Of a stretch of DNA of 64,000 bases, positions 1 to 8,694 are shown piece after piece (position 1 is the first letter of the stretch; each line of letters opens with the position of its first letter). Source of the DNA: Indioceanicola profundi (lineage in GTDB: Bacteria > Pseudomonadota > Alphaproteobacteria > Azospirillales > Azospirillaceae); NCBI RefSeq assembly GCF_003568845.1, contig NZ_CP030127.1, forward strand, positions 527,501 to 591,500, given 5' to 3'. Below the pieces are notes generated by a model that saw only the letters and a list, made by a program, of their open reading frames with translations, did no database searches and was not told the DNA's origin. Made by a program: the position numbers and the translations under genes.

Positions 1-72
1 GAATCGGGCATCCATTTTCGAGGGGAAGCCGGTTAGTCTTGGTCGCACGTCCAAATGGGAAAGGCCACCCTC

Positions 73-1242
73 ATGTCCCTCTTCGGTCCGCTGCAGCAAC
101 AGCCTGCCGATGCGCTCCTCGCCCTGATCGGTCAGTACCGCGCCGACCCGCGGCCCCACAAGATCGACCTCGGCGTCGGCATCTATCGGGACGAGACCGG
201 GAACACGCCGGTTCTGCGCGCGCTGAAGGCGGCGGAGGAGCGGCTGTGGCAGGGCCAGACCAGCAAGTCCTATCTTGGGCCGGAAGGGAACACCGCCTTT
301 ACGGCGCACATGCAGCGGCTGGTCTTCGGCACGATGGATTTTGCCGGCCGTCTTGCCGGTGTCCAGACGCCGGGCGGGACCGGTGCGTTGCGGCTGGCGG
401 CGGAGCTGATCGCAGCCGCATCGCCGGGGGCCCGGGTCTGGGTCGGGGCGCCGACCTGGCCCAACCATCCGCCGATCCTGAATGCGGCCGGTCTGGCAGT
501 GGAAACCTATGAGAGCTTCGACAAGGCAAGCCAGAGCCTGCGCTTCGACGAGATGATGGCAGCCCTGGGGCGGGCGCGGGCAGGCGATGTCGCCCTGCTG
601 CATGGCTGCTGCCACAATCCGACCGGCGCCGATCTGTCCGACGCTCAATGGCGGGAAGTGGCCGAGCTGCTGGCCTCCCGCGGAGTCATCCCGCTGCTGG
701 ATCTGGCCTATCAGGGGATGGGCCGTGGCCTGGACCAGGATGCGCTGGGCGTGCGCACTGTTCTGGCCCGGTGCCCGGAAGCGCTGGTCGCCTATTCCTG
801 CGACAAGAATTTCGGGGTCTACCGTGAGCGTGTCGGTGCCTTGTTCACCCTGGCGGGCAGCCGTGCGGATGCCGACCGCGTCCACTCCAACCTGCTTTCC
901 CTGGCCCGGGCCAACTGGTCCATGCCGCCCGACCACGGCGCTGCCGCCATCGCCCTGCTGTTGGACGATGCGGAACTGACAGCGGCATGGCGGGAGGAAC
1001 TGGAGGAGATGCGGTCGCGGCTGGTAGCGGTGCGCCAGGCGCTGACGGCACATGGGGGGCCGCTTCGCGCAGTGGCGGAGCAGCACGGCATGTTCTCGCT
1101 GCTGCCGCTCTCTCCAGAGGTGGTGACGCGGTTGCGGACCGACCATGCTGTCTATATGGCCGGGTCTGGCCGGATCAATATCGCGGGCCTGACAGAAAAG
1201 ACCGTGCCGGTGTTTACGGCGGCCCTGGCCGCTTGCTGCTGA
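73..1242 (+). CDS. aromatic/aspartate aminotransferase, class I
   Basis: PLP-dependent transaminase of about 389 residues, expected to exchange amino groups between aromatic or acidic amino acids and 2-oxoacids in the cytoplasm. The PLP lysine is K245 in SCDKNFGVYRERVG, the signature of the AspC/TyrB group. HNPTG (near residue 182) and DLAYQGMG (near 218) bind the cofactor and substrate. ATG 73 gives the family N-terminus MSLFGPL; an in-frame ATG at 55 would add six residues. A LysR gene follows 79 bases downstream on the same strand and may regulate it. TyrB versus AspC specificity cannot be read from sequence, so no symbol is given. Confidence 0.9.
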   Translation: MSLFGPLQQQPADALLALIGQYRADPRPHKIDLGVGIYRDETGNTPVLRALKAAEERLWQGQTSKSYLGPEGNTAFTAHMQRLVFGTMDFAGRLAGVQTPGGTGALRLAAELIAAASPGARVWVGAPTWPNHPPILNAAGLAVETYESFDKASQSLRFDEMMAALGRARAGDVALLHGCCHNPTGADLSDAQWREVAELLASRGVIPLLDLAYQGMGRGLDQDALGVRTVLARCPEALVAYSCDKNFGVYRERVGALFTLAGSRADADRVHSNLLSLARANWSMPPDHGAAAIALLLDDAELTAAWREELEEMRSRLVAVRQALTAHGGPLRAVAEQHGMFSLLPLSPEVVTRLRTDHAVYMAGSGRINIAGLTEKTVPVFTAALAACC

Positions 1243-1321
1243 ACCGCCGCAGGAAAATGGAGGGTCGTGTCGTGGAACCAGGTGGTGACGATGCCCGCCG
1301 CCCGGCCAGCTGACGGCCGGC

Positions 1322-2188
1322 ATGTCGCTCCGTGCCCTCCGGACGCTTGTGGCCATCGCGCGGCACGGTACCTTCGGCCGTGCCGCCGACGCGCTCGGCC
1401 TGACGCAGTCCGCCGTCAGCTTGCATGTCAAGGCGCTGGAGGAGGAGTTCCGGGCGACGCTGTTCGACCGGTCGCGCCGCCGCCCGGTCCTGACCGAGGC
1501 CGGGCACCTTGCCCTGCAACGGGCCGAAGCCATCATCGCCGCCTATGATGCCATCGCCGGCGAGATCGCGGCAGGCCCTGGATTGCGGGGCCGTTTGCGT
1601 CTCGGCGCGATCCAGACCGCTCTGGCTGGACGCCTGCCACAGGCGCTCGGTCGCCTGAAGCGTGAGCATCCGTTGCTCCGGATCAGTGTGGCGAGCGGCA
1701 TGTCGGCCGAGCTTGCGGGGCGCGTCGACGCAGGCGATATCGACGCCGCGGTCACGACCGAACCGGTGAAGCCTTATCCGGCGGGACTGTCCTTCGAGCC
1801 GCTTTATGCCGATCGTTTCTGGATCATCGCGCCGCCCGATGCGGCCGGCGCCGATGCGCGGGAGTTGCTGACCGGCCTGCCCTTTCTTCGGTTCGAGAAG
1901 CGCGCCTGGGCCGGACGTATGATCGAGGATGAGCTCCGGCGGCTGGGGCTGCGGGTGCGGGAGGAGATGGAGCTGGACAGTCAGGAGGCGCTGGTACGAA
2001 TGGCGGCGAACGGGCTCGGGGTCGCAGTGGTGCCCCTGGCCGACAAGGATCTGGACCGCCTGCCGGCTTTGACGCGGTTGCCCTTCGGCGAGCCGCAGCG
2101 TGAACGCTGGGTCGGGCTTCTGCAGCGGGAGGATAACGCCCTGTTTCCCCTTACCGGTGTTCTCGCCGCCGCGCTCAGGCAGAGCTGA
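1322..2188 (+). CDS. LysR-family transcriptional regulator
   Basis: 288-residue DNA-binding regulator. The N-terminal winged HTH covers about residues 1-60, with GRAADALGLTQSAVSLHVKA as the recognition region, and is followed by the periplasmic-binding-like effector domain. It lies between the aminotransferase and an AEC permease, all on the plus strand, so these neighbours are the likeliest targets; this is inference from position. The ligand is unknown. Confidence 0.9.
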   Translation: MSLRALRTLVAIARHGTFGRAADALGLTQSAVSLHVKALEEEFRATLFDRSRRRPVLTEAGHLALQRAEAIIAAYDAIAGEIAAGPGLRGRLRLGAIQTALAGRLPQALGRLKREHPLLRISVASGMSAELAGRVDAGDIDAAVTTEPVKPYPAGLSFEPLYADRFWIIAPPDAAGADARELLTGLPFLRFEKRAWAGRMIEDELRRLGLRVREEMELDSQEALVRMAANGLGVAVVPLADKDLDRLPALTRLPFGEPQRERWVGLLQREDNALFPLTGVLAAALRQS

Positions 2189-2319
2189 CCGATGAGAAAT
2201 TCTCGACGGACCGACAAGAATTCAGCGTTTTTGCTCACGCGTTAACCGGCCTAGGCTTCGGCGTTCTTTCAAGGCGGAGCCGGCATGAGCGCAATCCCCA
2301 ATACCGCACAGGTCCGGGC

Positions 2320-3237
2320 ATGATCGGCGCCATCGTCCTGGCCCTGGCTCCCGTCGCTCTCCTGATCGGTCTCGGTTATGCGATGCGGCGGGGCTCGTTT
2401 CTGGCGGAGGCGTTCTGGCCCCAGGCGGAGCGGCTGAGCTACTATGTGCTGCTACCGGCGCTTTTCGTCCATGCGCTTGCGACGGCCGATCTCGACGGCG
2501 TGCCGGTGGCGGCTCTGGCCGGGACGCTGGTGCTCGCAGCTCTGACGGTTGCGCTGGTGCTGGTTGTCGCCAGGCCATGGCTGCGCCTCGACGGGGCGGC
2601 CTTCACCTCCGTGTTCCAGGGCGGCGTGCGCTTCAACAACTATGTCGGGGTCAGCGCCGCGGTCGGGCTGTTCGGGGCGGCGGCCGTACCATTGGCGGCG
2701 GTCGCCAATGCCGCTCTCGTCCCCACCGTCAATATCCTCTGCGTCCTGGTCTTCGCACGCTGGGGTACCGCCCGGACGTCGCTGCTGGGAGCATTGCGCG
2801 GGATTGCTCTCAACCCGCTGGTCTTGAGCTGTGCGGTCGGCATCACTTTGCAGGCAAGCGGGCTCCGCCTGCCGCCTGGTCTGGACGGTGGGTTGCGCGC
2901 CTTGGGACAGGCGGCGCTGCCCGTCGGACTGCTGTGCGTCGGTGCGGCGCTGGACCTCCGCGCGCTAGGGCGCGGTGTTGCGCCGACGCTGATCGCCTCA
3001 TGCGCGAAGTTCGCACTGATGCCTCTGGCCACGATCGCCGCGGCGATGCTCTTCGGGCTAGAGGGGATGGCGGCACTGACGGCGCTTCTCTTCCAGGCGC
3101 TGCCGACGGCCTCCTCTTCCTACGTGCTGGCGCGTCAGCTTGGAGGCGATGCGCCGTTGATGGCGGGCATCATCGCCTTGCAGACCCTGCTCGCGGTTCT
3201 CACGCTACCCCTGGTTCTTCTGTTGGCGCCGTTCTGA
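2320..3237 (+). CDS. AEC family (auxin efflux carrier-type) permease
   Basis: 305-residue inner-membrane protein with about ten hydrophobic segments in two halves, typical in length and pattern of the AEC/malate permease family (PF03547). GGVRFNNYVGVSAAVGLFG near residues 103-121 matches the conserved first half. Members export or import small organic acids such as malate, malonate or auxin; the substrate here is not determined. It begins 131 bases after the LysR gene, which may control it. Confidence 0.88.
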   Translation: MIGAIVLALAPVALLIGLGYAMRRGSFLAEAFWPQAERLSYYVLLPALFVHALATADLDGVPVAALAGTLVLAALTVALVLVVARPWLRLDGAAFTSVFQGGVRFNNYVGVSAAVGLFGAAAVPLAAVANAALVPTVNILCVLVFARWGTARTSLLGALRGIALNPLVLSCAVGITLQASGLRLPPGLDGGLRALGQAALPVGLLCVGAALDLRALGRGVAPTLIASCAKFALMPLATIAAAMLFGLEGMAALTALLFQALPTASSSYVLARQLGGDAPLMAGIIALQTLLAVLTLPLVLLLAPF

Positions 3238-3372
3238 CTGCTGCTGGGCGCCTGCGCAAGCCTACATCGGAATTGCCAGCTGGTCGGTGATTGTGTTTGC
3301 TGGACGCAGAACGTATGTCTCTGCTCCACCTTGAGCCATGCCCCTGTCCTTCGCGAACCATGCCGCACAATG

Positions 3373-6252
3373 ATGTCTGAGCCGGGCGAAATTACCGCCC
3401 CGAACTTCATGGCTGGCGGCGGCGTAATGGGGCAGAAGATGCGTACGCATGCCTGGGCGGCAACGCCGCTTGGCCCGCCGGAATGCTGGCCGCAGTCATT
3501 GCGTACTGTGGTCGGTCTCTTGCTGACGTCCAGCTTCCCGATGTTCGCCGTTTGGGGACCGGACCTCACCTTCTTCTACAATGACGCCTACCGGCCGATT
3601 CTTGGTTCCAAGCCAGAAGCCCTTGGGCGCCCGTTCCGGGAAGTCTGGGCCGACATCTGGGACGTGCTGGGCCAACTGGTGGAACGGGCGCTGGCCGGGG
3701 AGGCTACTTTTCGTGAAGACCAGCTGCTCGTCATGGAGCGGCACGGTTACCGGGAGGAGACATATTTCACATTCTCCTACAGCCCGGTCTTCGATGAGAC
3801 CGGGCGTGCGGCCGGCATGTTCTGCGCCTGTACCGAGACTACAAGTAAGGTGCTGGGTGAGCGGAGGGCGGCATTCCGGCTGGCGCTGGAGGAGAAGCTG
3901 CGCGACTTCTCCGACCCGCTGGAGATCGCCGCGGCCGCCGAGGAGGCGCTTGGCCGTTATCTCGGCGTGAGCCGGGTCGGCTATGGCACGGTGGATGAAG
4001 AGGAGATGCGGTTCTTCACCACTGAACGCAACTGGACCGACGGCGCAGTGGCATCCCATGTCGGCACGCATGATCTGGCAGCCTTTGGCACGGAGGTGCT
4101 GACGGCACTCCGCCGGGGCGACCCGCTGGTCATCCAGGATGCGGCGACGGACCCCCGAACGAACTCGCCTGAGCGGCTGGCTGCTTTCGCCGCGCTTGAA
4201 ATGTCCTCCGTCATCACGGCCAGCCTGGTGAAGGACGGCAGGATGGTCGCGGCGCTCTATGTACATAATCGGCTGCCGCGGCGATGGCGGGCGGACCAGG
4301 TCGAACTCGTGCAGGAGGTTGCTGAGCGCACTTGGTCGGCCATCGAACGCGCCCGGGCGGAAAGCCTGCTGCGGGCCGAGCGCGACCGCAGCCGGGAAGT
4401 GCTGGAGAGTATCGCCGAAGGATTCCTGGTGCTCGACCGCAATTTCCGGGTGGTGGAAATGAATGCGGAAGGGCTACGGCTGGAACAGCGGCCTGCGGAG
4501 GAGATTGTCGGCCGTGTCGTCTGGGAGGCATGGCCGGGGTCCGAGAACAGCGCCATTGGACAGGCCTATAAGCGCGCCATGCGGGAGCGGGCTCCAGCCT
4601 TCGTGGAACATCGCTACGACTGGGCCGATGGCCGGCATGCCTGGCTTGAAGCCAGGATATTTCCATCGGGTGCGGGGCTTGCCGTCTTCTACCGAGACGT
4701 AAGTGAGCGCAAGCATGCCGAGGATGCGCTACGGGACCTGAACGTCACGCTGGAGCGGCGCGTGGCCGAGCGGACGGCAGACCGTGACCGCATGTGGCGC
4801 CTGTCCACCGATATCATGCTGGTTGCCCGCTACGACACGACGATCACGGCGGTGAACCCGGCCTGGACAAGCCTGCTGGGCTGGGCGGAGGACGAGCTTC
4901 TGGGCCGGTCGTTCCTGGATTTCGTGCATCCCGACGACCGCGACGTCACCGCGGAGGAGGCTGGCCGCCTGAGCCCGGCGCGCGCCAATCTGCGGCATGA
5001 GAACCGATACCGGCACAAGGACGGCTCGTTCCGCTGGATTTCCTGGGTAGCGGTGCCGGATAGGGGGCTGGTCCATGGCGTCGGCCGCGACGTCACGGCG
5101 GAAAAGGAACGTGAGGCGTCGTTGCGCCAAGCCGAGGACCAGTTACGGCAGGCGCAGAAGATGGAGGCCGTCGGGCAGTTAACCGGCGGGGTGGCGCACG
5201 ATTTCAACAATCTACTCCAGGCACTGGGCGGGTGCCTCGCAATGATCGGTCGCCGCACGGCGGAGCCGCGGGTACGCCCGATGCTGGAGGCCGGCCAACA
5301 GGCTGTGGAGCGCGGCGCCAAGCTGGTTCAGCAGCTCATGGCCTTCTCCCGTCGCGAAAGCCTGCGGCCGGAGCCCATCGACATACGCGACCGGGTTCTC
5401 GCCATGTCTGGACTTCTGGAGCGGGCCTTGCGCGCCGATATCGCCGTGGTGACCAGCTTCGGGTCTGACCTCTGGCCGGTCGAACTTGATCCCACGCAGT
5501 TCGAGCTGACCTTGCTGAATCTGGCGGTCAATGCGCGCGACGCCATGCCCGGCGGGGGCAGGCTGGCGATCCATGCCAGGAACATTACACTGCACCCAGG
5601 CGATCCGACGGGGCTGGCGGGCGATTTCGTGTGCCTGTCGGTTGCCGACAGCGGGACCGGCATGTCCCAGGAGGTCGCTGCCCGCGCCTTCGATCCATTC
5701 TTCACCACGAAGGAGGTGGGGAAGGGATCGGGCCTGGGGCTCGCCCAAGTCTACGGACTTGCCCGCCAAGCCGGCGGAACGGCCTGGATAGAGAGCGAGG
5801 AGGGCCTCGGTACGACGGTGCATCTGCTGCTCCGCCGGTCGGAGCAGGTGGCGCGGGCCGTTGAACCGGACCGGACGCTTCCCGGACTTGAGCGGCAGGG
5901 CGGACACATGCTCCTGGTGGAGGATGACCCGGTGGTCGCCTCGACGGTGACCGCGGCATTGGAAGATGCGGGCTGGACGGTGACGCGCGTGGGCACGGCG
6001 GACGATGCCGTGCCTCTGCTTGCCGGCAGCAGCCGTTTTGATGTCCTGTTCAGCGATGTGGTGACACCGGGAACCCGCAGCGGGGTGGATCTGGCCCACG
6101 AATGCCGCCGGCTGCGTCCTGGCCTGCCCGTGGTGCTGACCACCGGCTACAGTGAGGAAGGAGCGCGGGCGGAAAACATCGAGGTTCTGCCGAAGCCCTA
6201 CAGTCTCGACGCGCTCTTCCGCGCGCTGGCCGCAGCAATCGGCGACACCTGA
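3373..6252 (+). CDS. hybrid sensor histidine kinase (PAS-GAF-PAS-PAS-HisKA-HATPase-REC)
   Basis: About 959 residues with no clear membrane segment, so probably a soluble sensor. Domains in order: an N-terminal PAS-like region, a GAF domain, a second PAS, a short coiled coil, and a third PAS ending in GRDVTAEKE. HisKA follows with VGQLTGGVAHDFNNLLQ (phospho-acceptor His), then an HATPase_c domain (NLAVNARDAMPGGG and GLGLAQVYG), then a receiver with LLVEDDPVV, Asp in FDVLFSDV and Lys in LPKPYS. The HDFNNLLQ motif marks the hybrid kinase family common in rhizobia. The start is uncertain: TTG 3331, ATG 3370 or 3373, and ATG 3409 are all in frame with weak ribosome sites. No partner regulator lies beside it. 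Confidence 0.88.
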   Translation: MSEPGEITAPNFMAGGGVMGQKMRTHAWAATPLGPPECWPQSLRTVVGLLLTSSFPMFAVWGPDLTFFYNDAYRPILGSKPEALGRPFREVWADIWDVLGQLVERALAGEATFREDQLLVMERHGYREETYFTFSYSPVFDETGRAAGMFCACTETTSKVLGERRAAFRLALEEKLRDFSDPLEIAAAAEEALGRYLGVSRVGYGTVDEEEMRFFTTERNWTDGAVASHVGTHDLAAFGTEVLTALRRGDPLVIQDAATDPRTNSPERLAAFAALEMSSVITASLVKDGRMVAALYVHNRLPRRWRADQVELVQEVAERTWSAIERARAESLLRAERDRSREVLESIAEGFLVLDRNFRVVEMNAEGLRLEQRPAEEIVGRVVWEAWPGSENSAIGQAYKRAMRERAPAFVEHRYDWADGRHAWLEARIFPSGAGLAVFYRDVSERKHAEDALRDLNVTLERRVAERTADRDRMWRLSTDIMLVARYDTTITAVNPAWTSLLGWAEDELLGRSFLDFVHPDDRDVTAEEAGRLSPARANLRHENRYRHKDGSFRWISWVAVPDRGLVHGVGRDVTAEKEREASLRQAEDQLRQAQKMEAVGQLTGGVAHDFNNLLQALGGCLAMIGRRTAEPRVRPMLEAGQQAVERGAKLVQQLMAFSRRESLRPEPIDIRDRVLAMSGLLERALRADIAVVTSFGSDLWPVELDPTQFELTLLNLAVNARDAMPGGGRLAIHARNITLHPGDPTGLAGDFVCLSVADSGTGMSQEVAARAFDPFFTTKEVGKGSGLGLAQVYGLARQAGGTAWIESEEGLGTTVHLLLRRSEQVARAVEPDRTLPGLERQGGHMLLVEDDPVVASTVTAALEDAGWTVTRVGTADDAVPLLAGSSRFDVLFSDVVTPGTRSGVDLAHECRRLRPGLPVVLTTGYSEEGARAENIEVLPKPYSLDALFRALAAAIGDT

Positions 6253-6295
6253 AATATCGTAGCGGCTGTGTATGGCTCCGGCCGGAAAGCAGGAC

Positions 6296-6327
6296 GGCGG
6301 CAGCGCGCTCGGGGGGACGCTGCCGCC
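6296..6327. terminator. hairpin between convergent genes
   Basis: GGCGGCAGCG (6296-6305) pairs perfectly with CGCTGCCGCC (6318-6327) over a 12-base loop. It sits between the kinase stop (6252) and the mucR stop (6335), so it probably ends transcripts from both sides. There is no T-tract on either side. Confidence 0.5.
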
Positions 6328-6334
6328 CTGTCCG

Positions 6335-6811
6335 TCAGGCTGCCTTGGGACGACCGCGGCGTGCCTTCTTCGGCGTCGCATCCGGCGTTGGCTCTTCAAC
6401 CTCGGGGGCCTGCTCCGACTTGTTCGGGCGGCGGCCGAGGCCGATGTCGCGAGCGAAAGAGCTGCGGCGCTCCGAGTAATTCGGAGCGACCATAGGATAA
6501 TCGCCCGGCAATCCCCACTTCGCCCGGTATTCCTCAGGCGTCATGCCATATGCCGTGCGCAGATAGCGCTTCAGCATCTTCAGCTTCTTACCGTCTTCCA
6601 GGCAGACGATGTAATCGGGCGTGACCGACTTCTTGACCGGTACCGCGGGAATCGGCTTTTCCGCCTGCGGCGCGGGCGGATTGGATATCCCGTTCAAAGC
6701 GCCATGGATCGTCTGCACCAGGCCAGGAAGATCATCGGGAGGTATACGGTTTGCCTCCAGGTACGAGGCGGCGATTTTGGCAGTGAGCGTAATTATCTGG
6801 TCCACTGGCAT
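6335..6811 (-). CDS. mucR: MucR/Ros family transcriptional regulator
   Basis: 158-residue member of the Ros/MucR zinc-finger family, global regulators of surface polysaccharide, motility and cell-cycle genes in alphaproteobacteria. The core around residues 60-115 contains VTPDYIVCLEDGKKLKMLKR, then LRTAYGMTPEEYRAKWGLP and APNYSERRS. The usual finger Cys-x2-Cys/His-His pattern is only partly present: one Cys in IVCLEDG and no evident second Cys. That is also true of many MucR homologs, where zinc binding may be lost. The C-terminal tail is lysine- and arginine-rich (KKARRGRPK). A palindrome at 6841-6854 lies in its leader. Confidence 0.9.
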   Translation of the reverse strand: MPVDQIITLTAKIAASYLEANRIPPDDLPGLVQTIHGALNGISNPPAPQAEKPIPAVPVKKSVTPDYIVCLEDGKKLKMLKRYLRTAYGMTPEEYRAKWGLPGDYPMVAPNYSERRSSFARDIGLGRRPNKSEQAPEVEEPTPDATPKKARRGRPKAA

Positions 6812-7372
6812 TCCCTTGAAAATCGGTTGGCAAGTTCTCTGATGTACCTACATCCCGAACAAACGCCTTTGCTCTGCAAAATGATCAACACTGCATGAAA
6901 AATTCTTCCATGTGCGATCAAGGGATCGCGCATTGCGCATTGCAGGCTCGGAAGACGAACAGAGTGCCTTGCCCCTGACGCGCCGTTTCAGAGGAGCCAT
7001 GTCGTCGGGGCCCTGCCGGAAACGTCACGGAAGCCTGCGCAAGGGTTTCCCATTGCAATAATTCAAAGCTGCATGTCGGGACGGCAGAACGTCTACGGAG
7101 AACCAACGCCTGTTCTGCCGAATCCAGGTCGGAACTTGGTTCGATCCATTCTCCGGGGCCAACGATGCCGGACCGGTGTACCTCCGGTGGTGAGGGTCGA
7201 CCTCCGAGGTCGATTTTGTCCAATTTCGGCACCCTCATTCAAGACCGTCGTGCCAAGCCACGGCAGCATTTGCCGCGTCACACCGTCCGGATGCCCGATG
7301 TTTCCGACCCTTCCTGGCGGTGACTTGCCGCGGTCCGATCCGGACCGACTACCCCGACGACGGAGCTGCGAC
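6812..7372. other. 561-base gene-free stretch upstream of mucR and of the broken hydrolase
   Basis: No convincing coding region. It holds the mucR leader with a palindrome at 6841-6854 and a GCGATC-AAGG-GATCGC inverted repeat at 6914-6929. A TCGACC-TCCGA-GGTCGA stem followed by TTTT lies at 7197-7217, upstream of the hydrolase. An open frame on the minus strand at 6918-7238 has no recognisable domain and odd composition, so I do not call it. Confidence 0.5.
6841..6854. promoter_or_regulatory. palindrome in the mucR leader
   Basis: GATGTACCTACATC is a perfect 6-2-6 inverted repeat 30 bases upstream of the mucR start. It has the size and symmetry of a dimer-binding operator. Which protein binds, and whether MucR itself does, is unknown. 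Confidence 0.3.
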
Positions 7373-8194
7373 ATGCCAACGATCACCACCAGAGACGGCA
7401 CCCAGATCTACTATAAGGACTGGGGTTCAGGCACGCCGATCGTATTCTCGCACGGTTGGCCCCTGACGGCCGATGCCTGGGAAGATCAGATGGTCTTTCT
7501 TGCCCAGCATGGTTTCCGCACCATCGCCCATGACCGCCGTGGTCACGGCCGTTCCAGCCAGCCGTGGGACGGAAATGAAATGAATACCTACGCCGACGAC
7601 CTCGCCTGATTGCTGGAGCAGTTGAACGTGCGTGGGGCCATGATGGTCGGCCACTCTACCGGCGGCGGAGAGGTGGCCCGCTATATCGGCCGTCACGGCA
7701 CCGGACGGGTCGCTAAGGCGGTGCTGGTCAGTGCGGTTCCGCCCATCATGCTGAAGACGGAGAACAATCCGGGCGGCCTGCCCATCGAAGTGTTCGACGG
7801 CATCCGCAATGGCCTCGCCGCCGATCGCTCGCAGTTCTTCAAGGACCTGACCACTCCCTTCTTCGGCGCCAATCGCGACGGTTCGAACGTCAGCCAGGGC
7901 ATGCGTGACGCATTCTGGATGCAGGGCATGATGGGCGGGCTGAAGAACGAGCTGGATTGCATCAAGGCCTTCTCCGAGACGGACTTCACGGCGGATCTGG
8001 AGAGATTCGACATCCCGACGCTGATCATTCATGGCGACGACGATCAGATCGTTCCCGTCGACGCCTCGGCCCGCCGTACGGTGGAGCTGGCGAAGGGCGC
8101 CGTGCTGAAGATCTATGCCGGCGGCGACCACGGCCTTGCCGCCACCCACAAGGACCAGCTCAACGCCGATTTGCTGGACTTCGCACGGAGCTGA
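7373..8194 (+). pseudogene. alpha/beta hydrolase (non-haem chloroperoxidase type), interrupted by in-frame TGA
   Basis: Read through the stop, this is a 273-residue alpha/beta hydrolase of the cofactor-free haloperoxidase/esterase group. ATG 7373 opens with [18 protein letters not shown], the family N-terminus. The TGA at 7607-7609 (codon 79) falls in the helix before the nucleophile elbow, between NTYADDLA and [10 protein letters not shown]. The catalytic Ser (GHSTGGG), Asp (GDDDQIVP) and His (GGDHGLA) all follow the stop and are intact, as is the rest of the frame. Loss is therefore recent, or the TGA is a read error. A TTG directly after the stop (7610) could restart translation, but a fragment without the first strands is unlikely to fold. 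A terminator follows at 8244. Confidence 0.75.
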
Positions 8195-8243
8195 GACGGG
8201 AGGGGCAGCCCTGGCCGGTACATTTGCTTCGGGCCGGTTCAGG

Positions 8244-8266
8244 GCAGCCGCGCCGGGCTGCTTTTT
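8244..8266 (+). terminator. intrinsic terminator after the hydrolase gene
   Basis: GCAGCC (8244-8249) pairs with GGCTGC (8256-8261) over the loop GCGCCG and is followed at once by TTTTT. Correctly placed 49 bases after the hydrolase stop. Confidence 0.65.
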
Positions 8267-8411
8267 CAAAGGTGCTGGGACGCCGGGCGGACGTAACGGC
8301 TGACCATTTCAAGACGCGCTGATACCGCTCCTGCCGTGTTGACGGCCATAGCTTCTCCGCCCAGGCAGGTTCTGCCCGCGGGGAGCTGCGGACGATATCG
8401 GGAGCAAGCGC

Positions 8412-8633
8412 ATGCACCTTGTCGATTGGAGCCGGATCGGTTCCCGTTGGATAGCTGAGGATCCCGCCGGCATGTGGGCGGCGACCCTCATGCCAATGGA
8501 AGACGGCCGTTGGAACTGGAGTATCGAGGCCGATAATGGCCGCAAGGCGGGCGGGCAGGGCTTTTCGGAAGATGATGCCAAGGAACTGGTCGAGATGACG
8601 CTGCGCTGCATCCTCAGGCATCCGCAACATTGA
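8412..8633 (+). CDS. small hypothetical protein
   Basis: 73 residues, rich in Trp (positions 6, 13, 22, 34, 36) with an acidic C-terminal helix (FSEDDAKELVEMTLRCIL). It looks like a compact cytoplasmic alpha+beta protein. I do not recognise the family. Codon use fits its neighbours and no gene overlaps it on the other strand. The ribosome site (GGGAGCAAGCGC before ATG) is acceptable. Function unknown. Confidence 0.5.
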   Translation: MHLVDWSRIGSRWIAEDPAGMWAATLMPMEDGRWNWSIEADNGRKAGGQGFSEDDAKELVEMTLRCILRHPQH

Positions 8634-8694
8634 CCGAGTTGTCGGCATACCCTGTGGTCTGTTACCTACAATGATCTTCCGACTGCTATGGGCG

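Noticed and set aside
7163-7180. GGACCGGTGTACC similar to the pectin operator
   Set aside because: Only the central eight bases match and the flanks lack the TGA/TCA ends; it is not next to a pectin gene.
7607-7609. TGA as selenocysteine
   Set aside because: The position is not catalytic in this fold and I see no SECIS-like stem immediately after it.
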